Source of the DNA: Lachnospiraceae bacterium MD308
GTDB lineage: Bacteria > Bacillota > Clostridia > Lachnospirales > Lachnospiraceae
Length of the DNA: 64,000 nt
Assembly (NCBI GenBank): GCA_010206225.2
Contig: VIQU02000004.1
Span: forward strand, 1-64,000
Direction of reading: 5' to 3'
Both the position numbers and the translations under genes were made by a program. Of the stretch, positions 1-7,443 are shown piece after piece. How positions within the stretch are numbered: position 1 is the stretch's first letter; every line of letters starts with the position of its first letter. Under the pieces are notes generated by a model that was not told the DNA's origin, searched no databases, and worked only from the letters and a program-made list of their open reading frames with translations.

Positions 1-117
1 GTTCTTCCAGGAATCAGACATGGAATAAAGTTTTTTAAGCTGTGAAGGATTTAATAAAGCCACAGCTTCAGAAATAAAATGTTGGTATTCAGCGTGGGAA
101 TCCCAATGTTTCAGCAT
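1..117 (-). CDS. N-terminal part of an unrecognised protein, cut by the window edge
   Basis: A minus-strand reading frame starts with ATG at 115-117 and stays open for 39 codons to the window edge. A strong ribosome binding site (GGAGGTG) lies just upstream on the minus strand. The visible residues begin MLKHWDSHAEYQHF and match no family I know. The gene diverges from the flavin reductase remnant on the other strand. Because the rest is outside the window, only the start can be supported. Confidence 0.5.
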   Translation of the reverse strand, partial: MLKHWDSHAEYQHFISEAVALLNPSQLKKLYSMSDSWKN

Positions 118-324
118 GGTTGGCACCTCCGAAAAAAGAATTTCTTTTAACGAAGGGCGAAGCCCCCGATTTTGGGGCGCTTGTCAACCCTTTTTTGAAA
201 ATTTATTCAAAAAATGTGCAGAAATAATGAGGTGAAACCCAAAAATAAAACAATAAAAAAGAGCGGAAATATGGATACTTCAGAGTTTCCGAGACCGCTC
301 TATGAAAGAAATGAGGTAGCAATA

Positions 325-891
325 ATGAGAAAGAAACTGAATATAACCGAGGGTATTTTCCCGATGCCTGTTTTAATGGTAGCGACTTACAACGAAGATG
401 GCAGCGTCAATGTTATGAACGCTGCCTGAGGAACCATGCAGGAGAGGGGAAATGTGGCGCTCAATTTGACTGAAACGCACAAAACAGTAAAAAATATCAA
501 GGCAAGGGGCGCCTTTACAGTAAGTATTGCTGACGCGGCTCATGTAGTTGAAGCGGACTATTTCGGTGTCGAGTCCGGTAACCGGGTGGCAGATAAATTT
601 GAAAACAGCGGACTTACTGCATCAAAAGCCGAACTGGTGGACGCCCCGGTTATCAATGAATTTCCGCTCTGCTTAGAGTGTGAATTTATCGAATATCAGA
701 AGAATGAATATGGCTGCGGTGTGATTGGTAAAGTTGTAAATGTTACGGCAGATGAGCGTATCATGGTTGAAGATAAGGTTGACATGGCTTTGGTAAATGC
801 CATCGCTTTTGATCCTTACACTCATGGCTATTACAAAGTGGGAGAAAGAGTGGGGGAAGCCTTCAAAGATGGCTTGCAGCTTAAAAAGTAA
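325..891 (+). pseudogene. flavin reductase family protein (flavoredoxin-like) interrupted by an in-frame TGA
   Basis: Translation from ATG 325 gives MRKKLNITEGIFPMPVLMVA and the FMN-binding split-barrel pattern of flavin reductase/flavoredoxin proteins, which bind FMN and reduce it or use it for electron transfer. The same frame continues to 891, but codon 427-429 is TGA. Relatives have the motif MNAAWGTMQE here, so the stop sits exactly where a conserved Trp (TGG) is expected, a single G-to-A change. Everything else (about 188 codons) looks intact, with no other stop or frameshift. An alternative start at ATG 436 would make a 151-residue protein lacking the first barrel strands. TGA is used as an ordinary stop elsewhere in the window, so I read this as a recent nonsense mutation. 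Confidence 0.8.
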
Positions 892-932
892 TATTTTAAT
901 CTACAAGGTTTTTCACAAGGATAAAAAGGTAA

Positions 933-960
933 GGTTGTCACAGTTGGCAGCCTTTTTTCT
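933..960 (+). terminator. rho-independent terminator after the flavin reductase
   Basis: An 8-bp stem (GGTTGTCA with TGGCAGCC, two G-U pairs) and a CAGT loop are followed by a run of T. It lies 40 bases after the stop of the flavin reductase frame. The rest of 961-1193 is AT-rich and shows no convincing gene. Confidence 0.7.
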
Positions 961-1193
961 TTGTATGGAAATGAAAATATCGAAACATAGTTAAAAATCA
1001 TAGTAATCATAATCTAAAATATTGAATCTTTCTATTTTCTAAAATAATTTCCCAATTTTACAGAATCCCTGACAAGCCCTGCTTCTTATTAAGTGAAGTT
1101 CGGCACATTGACAGCAAAATATGGAAACCGGATGATTCGGGCGGTGTACATGGAAGACGCAATACAAATACACAGGAAATAGAAAGGGATTAT

Positions 1194-1370
1194 ATGATAG
1201 TTTTAGGAATTGCAGAAGTAATAGCAATGCTATTTTGTGCAGGAATTATGTACTGTTGTATTCTCATAGGGAAACACAGTGCTGAAGAAGAAAAGCGCTT
1301 ATGGGAAATGAAACATTTTCAGGAGCAGAAAGTTGAGGACAAGGACGAATGGGAAGAACAGGAGTCATAA
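1194..1370 (+). CDS. small single-pass membrane protein of 58 residues
   Basis: ATG 1194 is preceded by AAAGGGA at suitable spacing. The product starts MIVLGIAEVIAMLFCAGIMY, a hydrophobic N-terminal helix of about 25 residues. A highly charged Glu/Lys-rich tail (about residues 28-58) follows and probably stays in the cytoplasm. The stop overlaps the next gene start by 22 bases, which suggests translational coupling. I do not recognise the family. It lies in the element-derived region, so it is probably part of a plasmid or ICE backbone. Confidence 0.5.
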   Translation: MIVLGIAEVIAMLFCAGIMYCCILIGKHSAEEEKRLWEMKHFQEQKVEDKDEWEEQES

Positions 1371-1906
1371 ACAAGCAATTTAACGGAGAAGAAAATGAAG
1401 CCTATCATGACATCATAGCGCTTTTTAAGATTTACCGTTCCGTAAACTGGAGGATGCAGATTAAAGTAAACCAGGTGAAGCACCGGATACAGTGGGAGTA
1501 TGGTACGGACATAGACACGTTCCTTGACAGCATTTATCAGGCAGGCATGGACATTAATCAGGATCTGGGAGATATGAAAGAGCGGATTGAAATCATTAAC
1601 TGTTCTAATAAGTTCCTGAAGCTGATTGATGAAGCGGTGGAGCTTATGCGGAAATCCCATCCTCAGGGGGAACGGCTATACAGGGTGCTGTATTACAGCT
1701 ATCTGTCAGCTTACCGGGCAGAGAATATCGAGGAAATACTGGACAAGCTGGAGCCTCATTTCCCAAAGATCACACGGATCCACCGGGCAACGTACTTTCG
1801 CTGGAGGGATCAGGCATTTGAGGCAGTCAGCGGGATTTTATGGGGTTATGAAGAGGAAAGTAAAAAAATTATGGAATATTTTAAAAATAATTATGAATCT
1901 GGCTAG
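1349..1906 (+). CDS. hypothetical protein of mobile elements, possibly sigma/ArpU-like
   Basis: A 185-residue soluble, mostly helical protein. The C-terminal half (about residues 100-165) has the look of the late-gene regulators and sigma-like proteins found next to partition genes in Lachnospiraceae elements: a segment reading RLYRVLYYSYLSA and then a basic RIHRATYFRWRDQAF segment that could be a recognition helix. This resemblance is from memory and weak. It overlaps the upstream small membrane protein gene and is followed 156 bases later by a ParM-type gene, which fits a plasmid or ICE partition region. No membrane segments or metal sites are seen. It appears intact. Confidence 0.6.
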   Translation: MGRTGVINKQFNGEENEAYHDIIALFKIYRSVNWRMQIKVNQVKHRIQWEYGTDIDTFLDSIYQAGMDINQDLGDMKERIEIINCSNKFLKLIDEAVELMRKSHPQGERLYRVLYYSYLSAYRAENIEEILDKLEPHFPKITRIHRATYFRWRDQAFEAVSGILWGYEEESKKIMEYFKNNYESG

Positions 1907-2062
1907 AAATACTGTTGACTTGCAAAACGCAAAAATTTTATAGTAGGTGCTAACCATTCATGTGCATAAAATGAGTTGCCATGCATCCGAAGGAAGCTGC
2001 CAGTGGCAGGTTCTGTAGGCGATATGAAATTAGACAAACTTTTAAGACCGGAAAGGAGATTT

Positions 2063-2608
2063 ATGATGTTGATGATGCCGATTGATACAGGAAACAAAGC
2101 AATTAAGACGGAACATTTTGAGTTCCATTCAGGGATATCCGTATTGGAGGATATCCCTGAAGAAGGGGAAGAAGCAGTAAAATACCAGAGCAGATATTAC
2201 CGGCTGAGTTCGGAGAGGAATGTATATCTTCCGGACAAATCCGTAGATGAGCGCTATTATATCCTGACGCTGTTTGCCGTTGCCAAGGAACTGCGGGAAT
2301 TAAAGCCGCCCAGACTGTTCCTGCCGGGGGAAATTTTAGAAATAGATCTGGTGGTAGGGCTTCCGCCGTTGTATTACCGGGGGCAGTATAAAAAGTTCAG
2401 GGAATATTTCTACCGGGGCGGGGAAGTTGTAGAGTTTGAGTATATGGGGATGACTTACCGGATTTCTTTCTCACAGGTATATGTCCATATGCAGACCTAT
2501 GCAGCCTATTTATATGTGGCAAGGGAGCTAAACCTGTTTAAAAAGAAAGTCCTGCTGCTGGATATTGGTGGGTTTACAATTCCCAGAATTGAAATGTCCA
2601 TTATGTGA
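2063..2608 (+). pseudogene. ParM-like plasmid segregation actin, truncated
   Basis: ATG 2063 follows a good AAAGGAGA site. The product begins MMLMMPIDTGNKAIKT, where DTGNKAIKT is the phosphate-1 loop of the actin/Hsp70-type ATPases of the ParM/Alp family. These form filaments that push plasmid copies apart. About 170 residues follow the family up to KKVLLLDIGGFT, the phosphate-2 loop. After that the frame runs into unrelated sequence and stops at 2608. The second half of the fold is missing, so no filament-forming ATPase can be made. The break is at about 2575-2590, where a HAD phosphatase fragment begins. Confidence 0.75.
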
Positions 2609-2873
2609 CGACATAAAAGGGGCTGATATAGTAGAAAAGCGTAATTCCAAAGCCAAAGGATTGAAATTTTTGTGTGATTATTTAGAAACAGATATAAAAA
2701 ACGCTTATGCTTTTGGCGACAGTATGAATGATTATGAGGTTTTACAAGCTGCCGGTACTGGAATCGCTATGGGAAACGCCGTTTCGGAGTTAAAGGAAAT
2801 AGCTGATTATGTGACGGCAGACATTGAAGAGGATGGTATCTTCAAAGCGTGTAGATATTTTCATTTGATTTAA
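2585..2873 (+). pseudogene. C-terminal fragment of a Cof-type HAD hydrolase
   Basis: The frame carries KGADIVEKRNSKAKGLKFL and then AFGDSMNDYEVLQAAGTGIA. These are the Cof-subfamily cap exit and the HAD motif IV (GDSMND, metal-binding aspartates). The N-terminal catalytic DxD motif is absent. The fragment therefore represents roughly the last 95 residues of a sugar-phosphate phosphatase of about 270 residues. It is fused directly to the broken parM. The true left edge is uncertain by about 20 bases. Confidence 0.7.
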
Positions 2874-2891
2874 GAACAAGGAGAACAGTTT

Positions 2892-3137
2892 ATGAAAAAA
2901 AGGGAAAGTATATCAAAAATTAAGTTATCAGATGTGCAAAAGGAAAAATTAAATGCTGAGATAAAGGCGTTCTATATTGCTGAACGTGGTGAAGAAATTG
3001 GCATGATTGAACTAATACAACTGTTGGATTTGTTTTTAACGTTCTGCGGATTTGATACCCGGTCGTACTCCGGCAGCGTCCGTACATTTCCCCGATTTCC
3101 TGTTGTGTATAATCTCCGAAAAAGTAAAGGAAAATAA
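2892..3137 (+). pseudogene. DUF2164 family protein, 3' end replaced
   Basis: ATG 2892 follows AAGGAGAACAG. The first 49 residues (MKKRESISKIKLSDVQKEKL onward to LLDLFL) match the DUF2164 family of small proteins of about 80 residues and unknown function. At about 3038 the similarity stops. The remaining codons are antisense to a sigma factor gene running the other way. The gene sits 18 bases after the HAD fragment, so both probably arrived together as one chromosomal scrap. Confidence 0.6.
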
Positions 3138-3432
3138 TTTCCCGGTTTCTTTCCGGCAGGGATAACAGGGCGGCGGCAAGTTCCCCATTGGTGAGGATAA
3201 CTGTCTGACCGCATATCGTAATGGGGTATTCTTCATAGGGTGCTTCAAAATATTCGTCGGTTGTGCCTAAAGGGTAAAATTTTTCTTCTGTGAGGTATTC
3301 AAGGGATATTTCTTTTTGCCGCCGTCTGCTTCTGTCACGCCATGCGTTGAGTGCTGCATAGCGTATGACGGTCTTGCAAAAACCGTTGAACGTGTACATA
3401 ATGTGTTCTTTGTATGCTTCTGTGCAAGGCAT
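2920..3432 (-). pseudogene. element-encoded sigma-70 family factor, C-terminus replaced
   Basis: Starts at ATG 3432 with an AAGGGGG site. The product has a short region-2-like part (TFNGFCKTVIRYAALNAWRD) and a region 4 helix-turn-helix (SLPERNREIIFLYFFGDYTQ, then QEIGEMYGRCRSTTGYQIRR). This is the layout of small sigma factors encoded by Tn916/Tn1549-type elements. Homology ends at about 3040, exactly where the DUF2164 fragment on the other strand ends, so about 15 native residues are replaced by some 40 foreign ones. Region 4 is nearly complete, so residual activity cannot be excluded. Confidence 0.7.
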
Positions 3433-3547
3433 AAATGATTCCCCCTTTCTCCCACATGGGGCAATGGTTGGTTAATAGTTGCCTTTTTATGATGATAAAG
3501 GGCGACAGCATTTTTTGCTGTTGCCCCTTGTCTACTCAACTGCGAAA

Positions 3548-3619
3548 ACAGACGGGGCTGTCAACGGCGGGCGAAGCCCGTTCATCTTGACCGTTGACTG
3601 GCTCGGCTGGTTTTGCTAT
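3548..3619. repeat. cassette-border repeat, copy 1
   Basis: Nearly identical to 7298-7368 with a few differences and one indel. It contains nested inverted repeats: GTCAACGG pairs with CCGTTGAC, and inside them CGGGC-GAA-GCCCG. Both copies lie immediately beyond the 3' end of a minus-strand cargo module, here the Xre/membrane-protein pair. Confidence 0.8.
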
Positions 3620-4062
3620 TCATACTTTTTTAATAACTGTTTAAAGATTACGATACCTATTACAATTTGAAAAATTAAATAGCCGCCCAGATATAGCACT
3701 ATTAAGCGTGAATTATCAATGACTTCAAGTTGTCCCAATATGGAGAAGATGATTATTGAAATACTAACTGTCATAAGCCCGATAGCATACGCATAACGCC
3801 CGGATTTATCTCTTAATTTTGATTTTAATTCATCGTGAAGTTCGATTTTTTCATTTTCTATTTTTTCTTGATACCGTTCTTTGTTTTTAGATGTATTCCA
3901 ATAAAAGTATTTACAAGTCATAACAGTACCAGAACAAATGGCTCCTGCAGCAAAACCGATAAGCAAACTGTCCAGCACACTATCAGTTAGCAGTGTTACA
4001 CCCAAAAGAATAATGCCTCCCAAAATAAACAAAATACCCTCTAATAAATTACCTTTTTTCAT
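3616..4062 (-). CDS. membrane protein, 148 residues, partner of an Xre regulator
   Basis: Start at 4062 (AAAGGAG eight bases upstream on the minus strand). The product opens MKKGNLLEGILFILGGIILL and has four predicted membrane segments: two near the N-terminus, a charged central stretch of about 35 residues (residues 55-90), and two at the C-terminus. The start overlaps the Xre gene end by 14 bases, so the two are translated together. Small regulator/membrane-protein pairs of this kind are common on Firmicute mobile elements. The function is unknown. The last bases touch the border repeat. Confidence 0.75.
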   Translation of the reverse strand: MKKGNLLEGILFILGGIILLGVTLLTDSVLDSLLIGFAAGAICSGTVMTCKYFYWNTSKNKERYQEKIENEKIELHDELKSKLRDKSGRYAYAIGLMTVSISIIIFSILGQLEVIDNSRLIVLYLGGYLIFQIVIGIVIFKQLLKKYE

Positions 4063-4264
4063 CTTTGCAACTCCTTTCATGAATAAAAATTTCTTCGATT
4101 TGTTTACCAAAAAAATCTGATATTACAAAAGCTAATTCTAAAGAGGGATTATATTTCCCCGTTTCTATTGAACTGACGGTTTGCCTTGAAACTTTAAGTG
4201 CTTTTGCAAAATCTTCTTGATTCATGCCTAATCTTTTCCTTAATTCTTCAACCCTGTTTTCCAA
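4049..4264 (-). CDS. Xre family transcriptional regulator, 71 residues, TTG start
   Basis: A compact helix-turn-helix protein with the classic pattern LRKRLGMNQEDFAKALKVSR (helix 1-2) and QTVSSIETGKYNPSLELAF (helix 3-4). It is close to the Cro/YozG type of small repressors. The start codon is TTG at 4262-4264. It is supported by GGAGGTG seven bases upstream, and no ATG fits. It is the first gene of a two-gene operon with the membrane protein. A consensus promoter with two repeated 21-bp sites lies directly upstream, so autoregulation is likely. Confidence 0.85.
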   Translation of the reverse strand: MENRVEELRKRLGMNQEDFAKALKVSRQTVSSIETGKYNPSLELAFVISDFFGKQIEEIFIHERSCKDEKR

Positions 4265-4279
4265 ATAATGTCACCTCCG

Positions 4280-4346
4280 TTTTGACAAGGTTCCTTTACA
4301 TTTTCATTATAGTAGGATAAGGCGGTTTTGTCAAGTTTCCTTTACA
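4280..4346 (-). promoter_or_regulatory. consensus sigma-A promoter flanked by two repeated operator candidates
   Basis: On the minus strand TTGACA (4329-4334) and TATAAT (4306-4311) are separated by 17 bases, a perfect consensus. Two 21-bp direct repeats, 4280-4300 and 4326-4346, differ at only two positions and share the core GTAAAGGAA. One overlaps the -35 box and the other lies in the early transcribed region. This is the arrangement expected for a self-repressing Xre protein. Confidence 0.75.
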
Positions 4347-4424
4347 AAAGTTTTTCTTATAAGTTGCACGGAATAGTGGGTGGCTGCCTATCAAAATCTT
4401 TGTGTTACTTTATCGCACATGAGC

Positions 4425-4740
4425 ATTCAATCAGGGAATGAAGAAACTTTCAGGAAGATTCAAACTAATCTGGAAGAATCAGGACGGCTGTTGCTATCAC
4501 TGTGGAATGCCACTGGATATTTCGGACGAGAGGGAAATTTTCTTTAAAGTACCAAAGTCCTGCGGTGGCAAGGAGGAAGTGGCAAATATGGCGTATGTTC
4601 ACGCCGACTGCCAACGAATCTATCTTGAGAGCCGCTCGAAAGAGTGATGAAATGCTTGAGCCGTATGAGTGGAAACGCTCATGTACGGTTCTTAGGCGAG
4701 AAAGGGCGGGTAACCGCCCCGACTTAGCCGACGATCACCC
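4425..4740 (+). mobile_element. 3' remnant of a group II intron
   Basis: Holds the HNH end of the intron-encoded protein followed by an intact domain V hairpin at 4658-4691 (34 nt, starting GAGCCGTATGAG and ending TACGGTTC). A domain VI-like hairpin (GGGCGG-GTAA-CCGCCC with an outer stem) follows and ends about 4735. Domains I-III and the reverse transcriptase are missing, so the element is dead. Both borders are approximate. Confidence 0.75.
4438..4647 (+). pseudogene. C-terminal HNH domain of a group II intron maturase (LtrA type)
   Basis: The frame encodes FKLIWKNQDGCCYHCGMPLD and then SCGGKEEVANMAYVHADCQ. This is the zinc-binding HNH endonuclease domain at the end of LtrA-type proteins, with the CxxC pair and the later H-x-x-C. 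The complete protein is about 600 residues, and only the last 69 are left. Its stop is 11 bases before domain V, the normal spacing in this intron class. Confidence 0.75.
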
Positions 4741-4776
4741 ACCAGCGGACGGGAGACCTATATCGGAAACCCCGGA

Positions 4777-5136
4777 GTGGCGAACCACAAGGAGCTCCGG
4801 CAGATGCTAGTCCAGATGAAAGAGCGCGGTCTTCGGGAGGTGGTAGAAGCAAATGACATGGATAAGCTATTGCGCCTTACCTGCCGGAATGATTATGGAG
4901 CCATATGCCGGACATGCAGCGAGAGTGGGGCAGAATGTCTGAAAAAGAAGGAAAAGCGGGAGCAGATCCGCAAAGGGTGTTTAAAACTCTATGAAATCTG
5001 TGAAGAGCTTTCCCTAACCTGCAGACGCGCGGTGTGGGATGTAGATGCGGAGGGCATGTGGAAAGAGCAGTATAAAGGGATTGATGACTGGGAGCTGCGG
5101 GAAACGGAAGATTTTTATGGAAATGCGGCTGCTTAG
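4777..5136 (+). CDS. hypothetical protein of a mobile element, probably missing its N-terminus
   Basis: The open frame begins before GTG 4777 (upstream residues read TYIGNPG) and gives about 119 residues, starting VANHKELRQMLVQMKERGLR. It has several cysteines (CRTCSESGAEC) and a charged helical middle. No ribosome binding site precedes the GTG. The gene starts right after the intron end, so the intron fragment probably interrupts or replaced its 5' part. I do not recognise the family. Confidence 0.4.
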   Translation: MANHKELRQMLVQMKERGLREVVEANDMDKLLRLTCRNDYGAICRTCSESGAECLKKKEKREQIRKGCLKLYEICEELSLTCRRAVWDVDAEGMWKEQYKGIDDWELRETEDFYGNAAA

Positions 5137-5208
5137 TTGCTATAATGTATTTGAGCAGAATCTGAGGCAGAAAATAGTTTGAAGATGACGGAAGGAGTGT
5201 GAAAAGAG

Positions 5209-6903
5209 ATGGAGATGGGAAAGAAGAAACTTCCGATTGGGATTGAAAATTTTGAAAAACTTCGTTCCGATGATTTTTACTATATTGATAAAACCGGGTT
5301 GATTAGGGAACTCCTTAACAACTGGGGAGAAGTGAATCTGTTTACCCGTCCCAGAAGATTTGGGAAAACGCTGAATATGAGTATGCTGGAACACTTTTTC
5401 TCTATGAATGGGGATAAGCGTATTTTTGACGGGCTGAATATTTCAAGGGAAACTGCGCTCTGTGAGGAATATATGGGGAAATATCCAGTTATTTCGGTTT
5501 CCCTGAAAGGGATTGACGCGCGGGTCTATGAGACCGCTTATCAAATGGCAGCCCAGATTATCATTGAAGCGGCGGCAAAGTTCTATTTCCTTTTGGAAAG
5601 TGAAAAGCTGAATGAACATGATAAAGCAGCATATCGAAAACTTTTGGATGATAATATGAATGAAGGTACGCTCGGTAGCAGCTTAAGGCAGTTGTCGGGG
5701 ATGTTGGAAAAGCATTATGGTACAAAGGTGGTCCTGCTGATTGATGAATATGATGTCCCATTGGCAAAAGCTCATGCGAACGGATACTATGACCAGATGA
5801 TCTCTCTGGTCCGAAGCCTGCTTGGAGAGGCGCTGAAGACGAACAACAGCCTGAAACTGGCGGTGCTGACCGGATGTCTTCGGATTTCAAAGGAGAGTAT
5901 CTTTACCGGGCTTAATAATCTGAAGGTACTGACGATCGCAGATGAGCGCTTTGATGAATACTTTGGGTTTACAGACAAAGAGGTAAGAGCCCTTCTGGAG
6001 TATTATGGCGTATCGGATCACTATGAGGAAGTAAAGAGATGGTATGACGGTTACCAGTTTGGAAATGCAGAAGTGTACTGCCCCTGGGATGTGCTGAACC
6101 ATTGCGACAGGATCAGAAGCGCGCCTCATGCACAGCCGGAAAATTACTGGATCAACACCAGCAGCAATGATGCGGTGAAACGGTTCATTCAGGAGTCGGC
6201 CAATGCGACGACCAAACGGGAGATTGAGCGTCTGGTGGCAGGGGAAGTCATTACAAAGGAGATCCATCAGGAACTCACGTATGCGGAAGTTTATCAGTCT
6301 ATTGACAATATCTGGAGCCTTCTTTTTACCACCGGGTATCTGACCCAGCGTGGGAAGGCAGAAGGCAGGCAGATGAAACTGGCGATCCCCAATCTGGAAA
6401 TCCGGGATATTTTTGAAACGCAGATCATGGAATTTTTTAAGGAGAATGTCCGGGAAGACGGGGAGATGCTGAACCGTTTCTGTGACGCTTTGCAGAATGA
6501 AGACGTAGAAAATGTGGAGAAGATTTTCACAGAATATTTAAGGAAGACCATCAGTATCCGGGATACGGCCGTAAGGACAGAGATGAAAGAAAACTTTTAC
6601 CATGGAGTGTTGCTTGGAATCTTGGGAGTGAAGACACGATGGGGACTTTCTTCCAACCGGGAAATGGGAGAGGGCTATGCGGATATCCTTGCAGAGCCGG
6701 ATACCGGGGATATGGGGATCATCATAGAAGTGAAATATGCCCATGACGGAGATTTGGACGGGGCCTGTAAGGAGGCATTAAAACAGATTGAATACACAAA
6801 GTATGAAGATGACCTTGAAGATGACGGGGTAGAGAAGATCCTGAAATACGGGATTGCCTGTTATAAAAAGCGCTGCAGGGTCATGCTGGCAGAAAACAAA
6901 TAA
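5209..6903 (+). CDS. AAA-ATPase-like protein with C-terminal PD-(D/E)XK nuclease-like domain
   Basis: A 564-residue protein of the widespread gut-bacterial family with an AAA-ATPase_like N-domain and a PDDEXK_9-type C-domain. Residues about 1-35 carry the family opening LPIGIENFEKLRSDDFYYID. The P-loop is RPRRFGKTLNMSML (about 47-60). A Walker B strand reads VVLLIDEYDVPLAK (about 170-185). The nuclease-like end has GYADILAEP and then GIIIEVKYAHDG (about 485-515), matching D-x(n)-ExK. The biological role of the family is unknown; defence or element maintenance has been suggested for related folds. It is complete, with GGAAGGAG upstream of ATG 5209 and a terminator after it. It stands alone between two element remnants. 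Confidence 0.85.
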   Translation: MEMGKKKLPIGIENFEKLRSDDFYYIDKTGLIRELLNNWGEVNLFTRPRRFGKTLNMSMLEHFFSMNGDKRIFDGLNISRETALCEEYMGKYPVISVSLKGIDARVYETAYQMAAQIIIEAAAKFYFLLESEKLNEHDKAAYRKLLDDNMNEGTLGSSLRQLSGMLEKHYGTKVVLLIDEYDVPLAKAHANGYYDQMISLVRSLLGEALKTNNSLKLAVLTGCLRISKESIFTGLNNLKVLTIADERFDEYFGFTDKEVRALLEYYGVSDHYEEVKRWYDGYQFGNAEVYCPWDVLNHCDRIRSAPHAQPENYWINTSSNDAVKRFIQESANATTKREIERLVAGEVITKEIHQELTYAEVYQSIDNIWSLLFTTGYLTQRGKAEGRQMKLAIPNLEIRDIFETQIMEFFKENVREDGEMLNRFCDALQNEDVENVEKIFTEYLRKTISIRDTAVRTEMKENFYHGVLLGILGVKTRWGLSSNREMGEGYADILAEPDTGDMGIIIEVKYAHDGDLDGACKEALKQIEYTKYEDDLEDDGVEKILKYGIACYKKRCRVMLAENK

Positions 6904-6918
6904 ATATAAGTATATAAA

Positions 6919-6951
6919 AGCTCTGAGGCAAGGTTGTTTCAGGGCTTTTTT
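6919..6951 (+). terminator. rho-independent terminator after the AAA/PDDEXK gene
   Basis: An 8-bp stem (AGCTCTGA with TTCAGGGCT, one G-U) closes an 11-base loop and is followed by six T. It lies 15 bases after the stop codon. Confidence 0.75.
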
Positions 6952-7009
6952 CATGCCATCTGACAGAGGGAAACGGTCAGTGGCAGTTTAAAATTTTTAG
7001 ACCGATCAG

Positions 7010-7056
7010 GGCATAGAAAAACGGGGCTGTTTTACGCAGCTCCGTTTTTCTATGCC
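7010..7056. other. 20-bp hairpin with A- and T-rich flanks, possibly a bidirectional terminator
   Basis: GGCATAGAAAAACGG pairs perfectly with CCGTTTTTCTATGCC. Inside it GCTG pairs with CAGC, leaving a 7-base loop. The stem carries AAAAA on one arm and TTTTT on the other, so the inner hairpin could end transcription in either direction. The region 6952-7443 has no convincing gene apart from a 19-codon frame. It is filled by this hairpin, a second hairpin and the border repeat. Confidence 0.7.
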
Positions 7057-7132
7057 TTGATATAGTCCGCCATACATACGCCAAAGAGGTCTGGAAGGCC
7101 TTTTTAATTTGAAAAGAAAGGGGAGAGGAAGT

Positions 7133-7192
7133 ATGGGAACACGAAGTCCGCCGATTTTGGCATTGGAAATCCGTGGTACGCAAACAAAATAA
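7133..7192 (+). CDS. possible 19-residue peptide
   Basis: ATG 7133 follows GGGGAGAGGAAGT and opens MGTRSPPILALEIRGTQTK before TAA at 7190-7192. The ribosome binding site is good, but the frame is very short and lies between two strong hairpins. It may be a relic of a gene start. Confidence 0.2.
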   Translation: MGTRSPPILALEIRGTQTK

Positions 7193-7193
7193 G

Positions 7194-7236
7194 ATAACTT
7201 CTCGGAATCTCATTCATTGAGATTCCGAGAAGTTAT
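7194..7236. other. perfect 19-bp inverted repeat
   Basis: ATAACTTCTCGGAATCTCA is followed by a TTCAT loop and its exact complement. There is no T-run, so it is not a typical terminator. It sits between the short frame at 7133 and the border repeat. Sites of this shape can be protein-binding palindromes, recombination sites or remnants of terminal repeats. Confidence 0.7.
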
Positions 7237-7297
7237 ATAATGTAAGAGGGCGGCAGCACTCCTTGCTGTCGTCCTCTTGATTACCCCAACAGCAAAG

Positions 7298-7368
7298 ACA
7301 GACGGGGCTGTCAACGGCGGGCGAAGCCCGTTCATTTTACCGTTGACTGGCTCGGCTGGTTTTGCTAT
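7298..7368. repeat. cassette-border repeat, copy 2
   Basis: Matches 3548-3619 almost base for base, including the nested inverted repeats. It lies 76 bases beyond the 3' end of the ABC permease gene. Further similarity extends upstream: GGGCGACAGC-type hairpins at about 3500-3525 and GGGCGGCAGC at about 7249-7275. Confidence 0.8.
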
Positions 7369-7443
7369 CTGTATTGTATTTAGTTTGTTTTTACTATCTT
7401 TCAATCATACTGTAATGTTCCACTTTATTTCCATAAGCATTTC

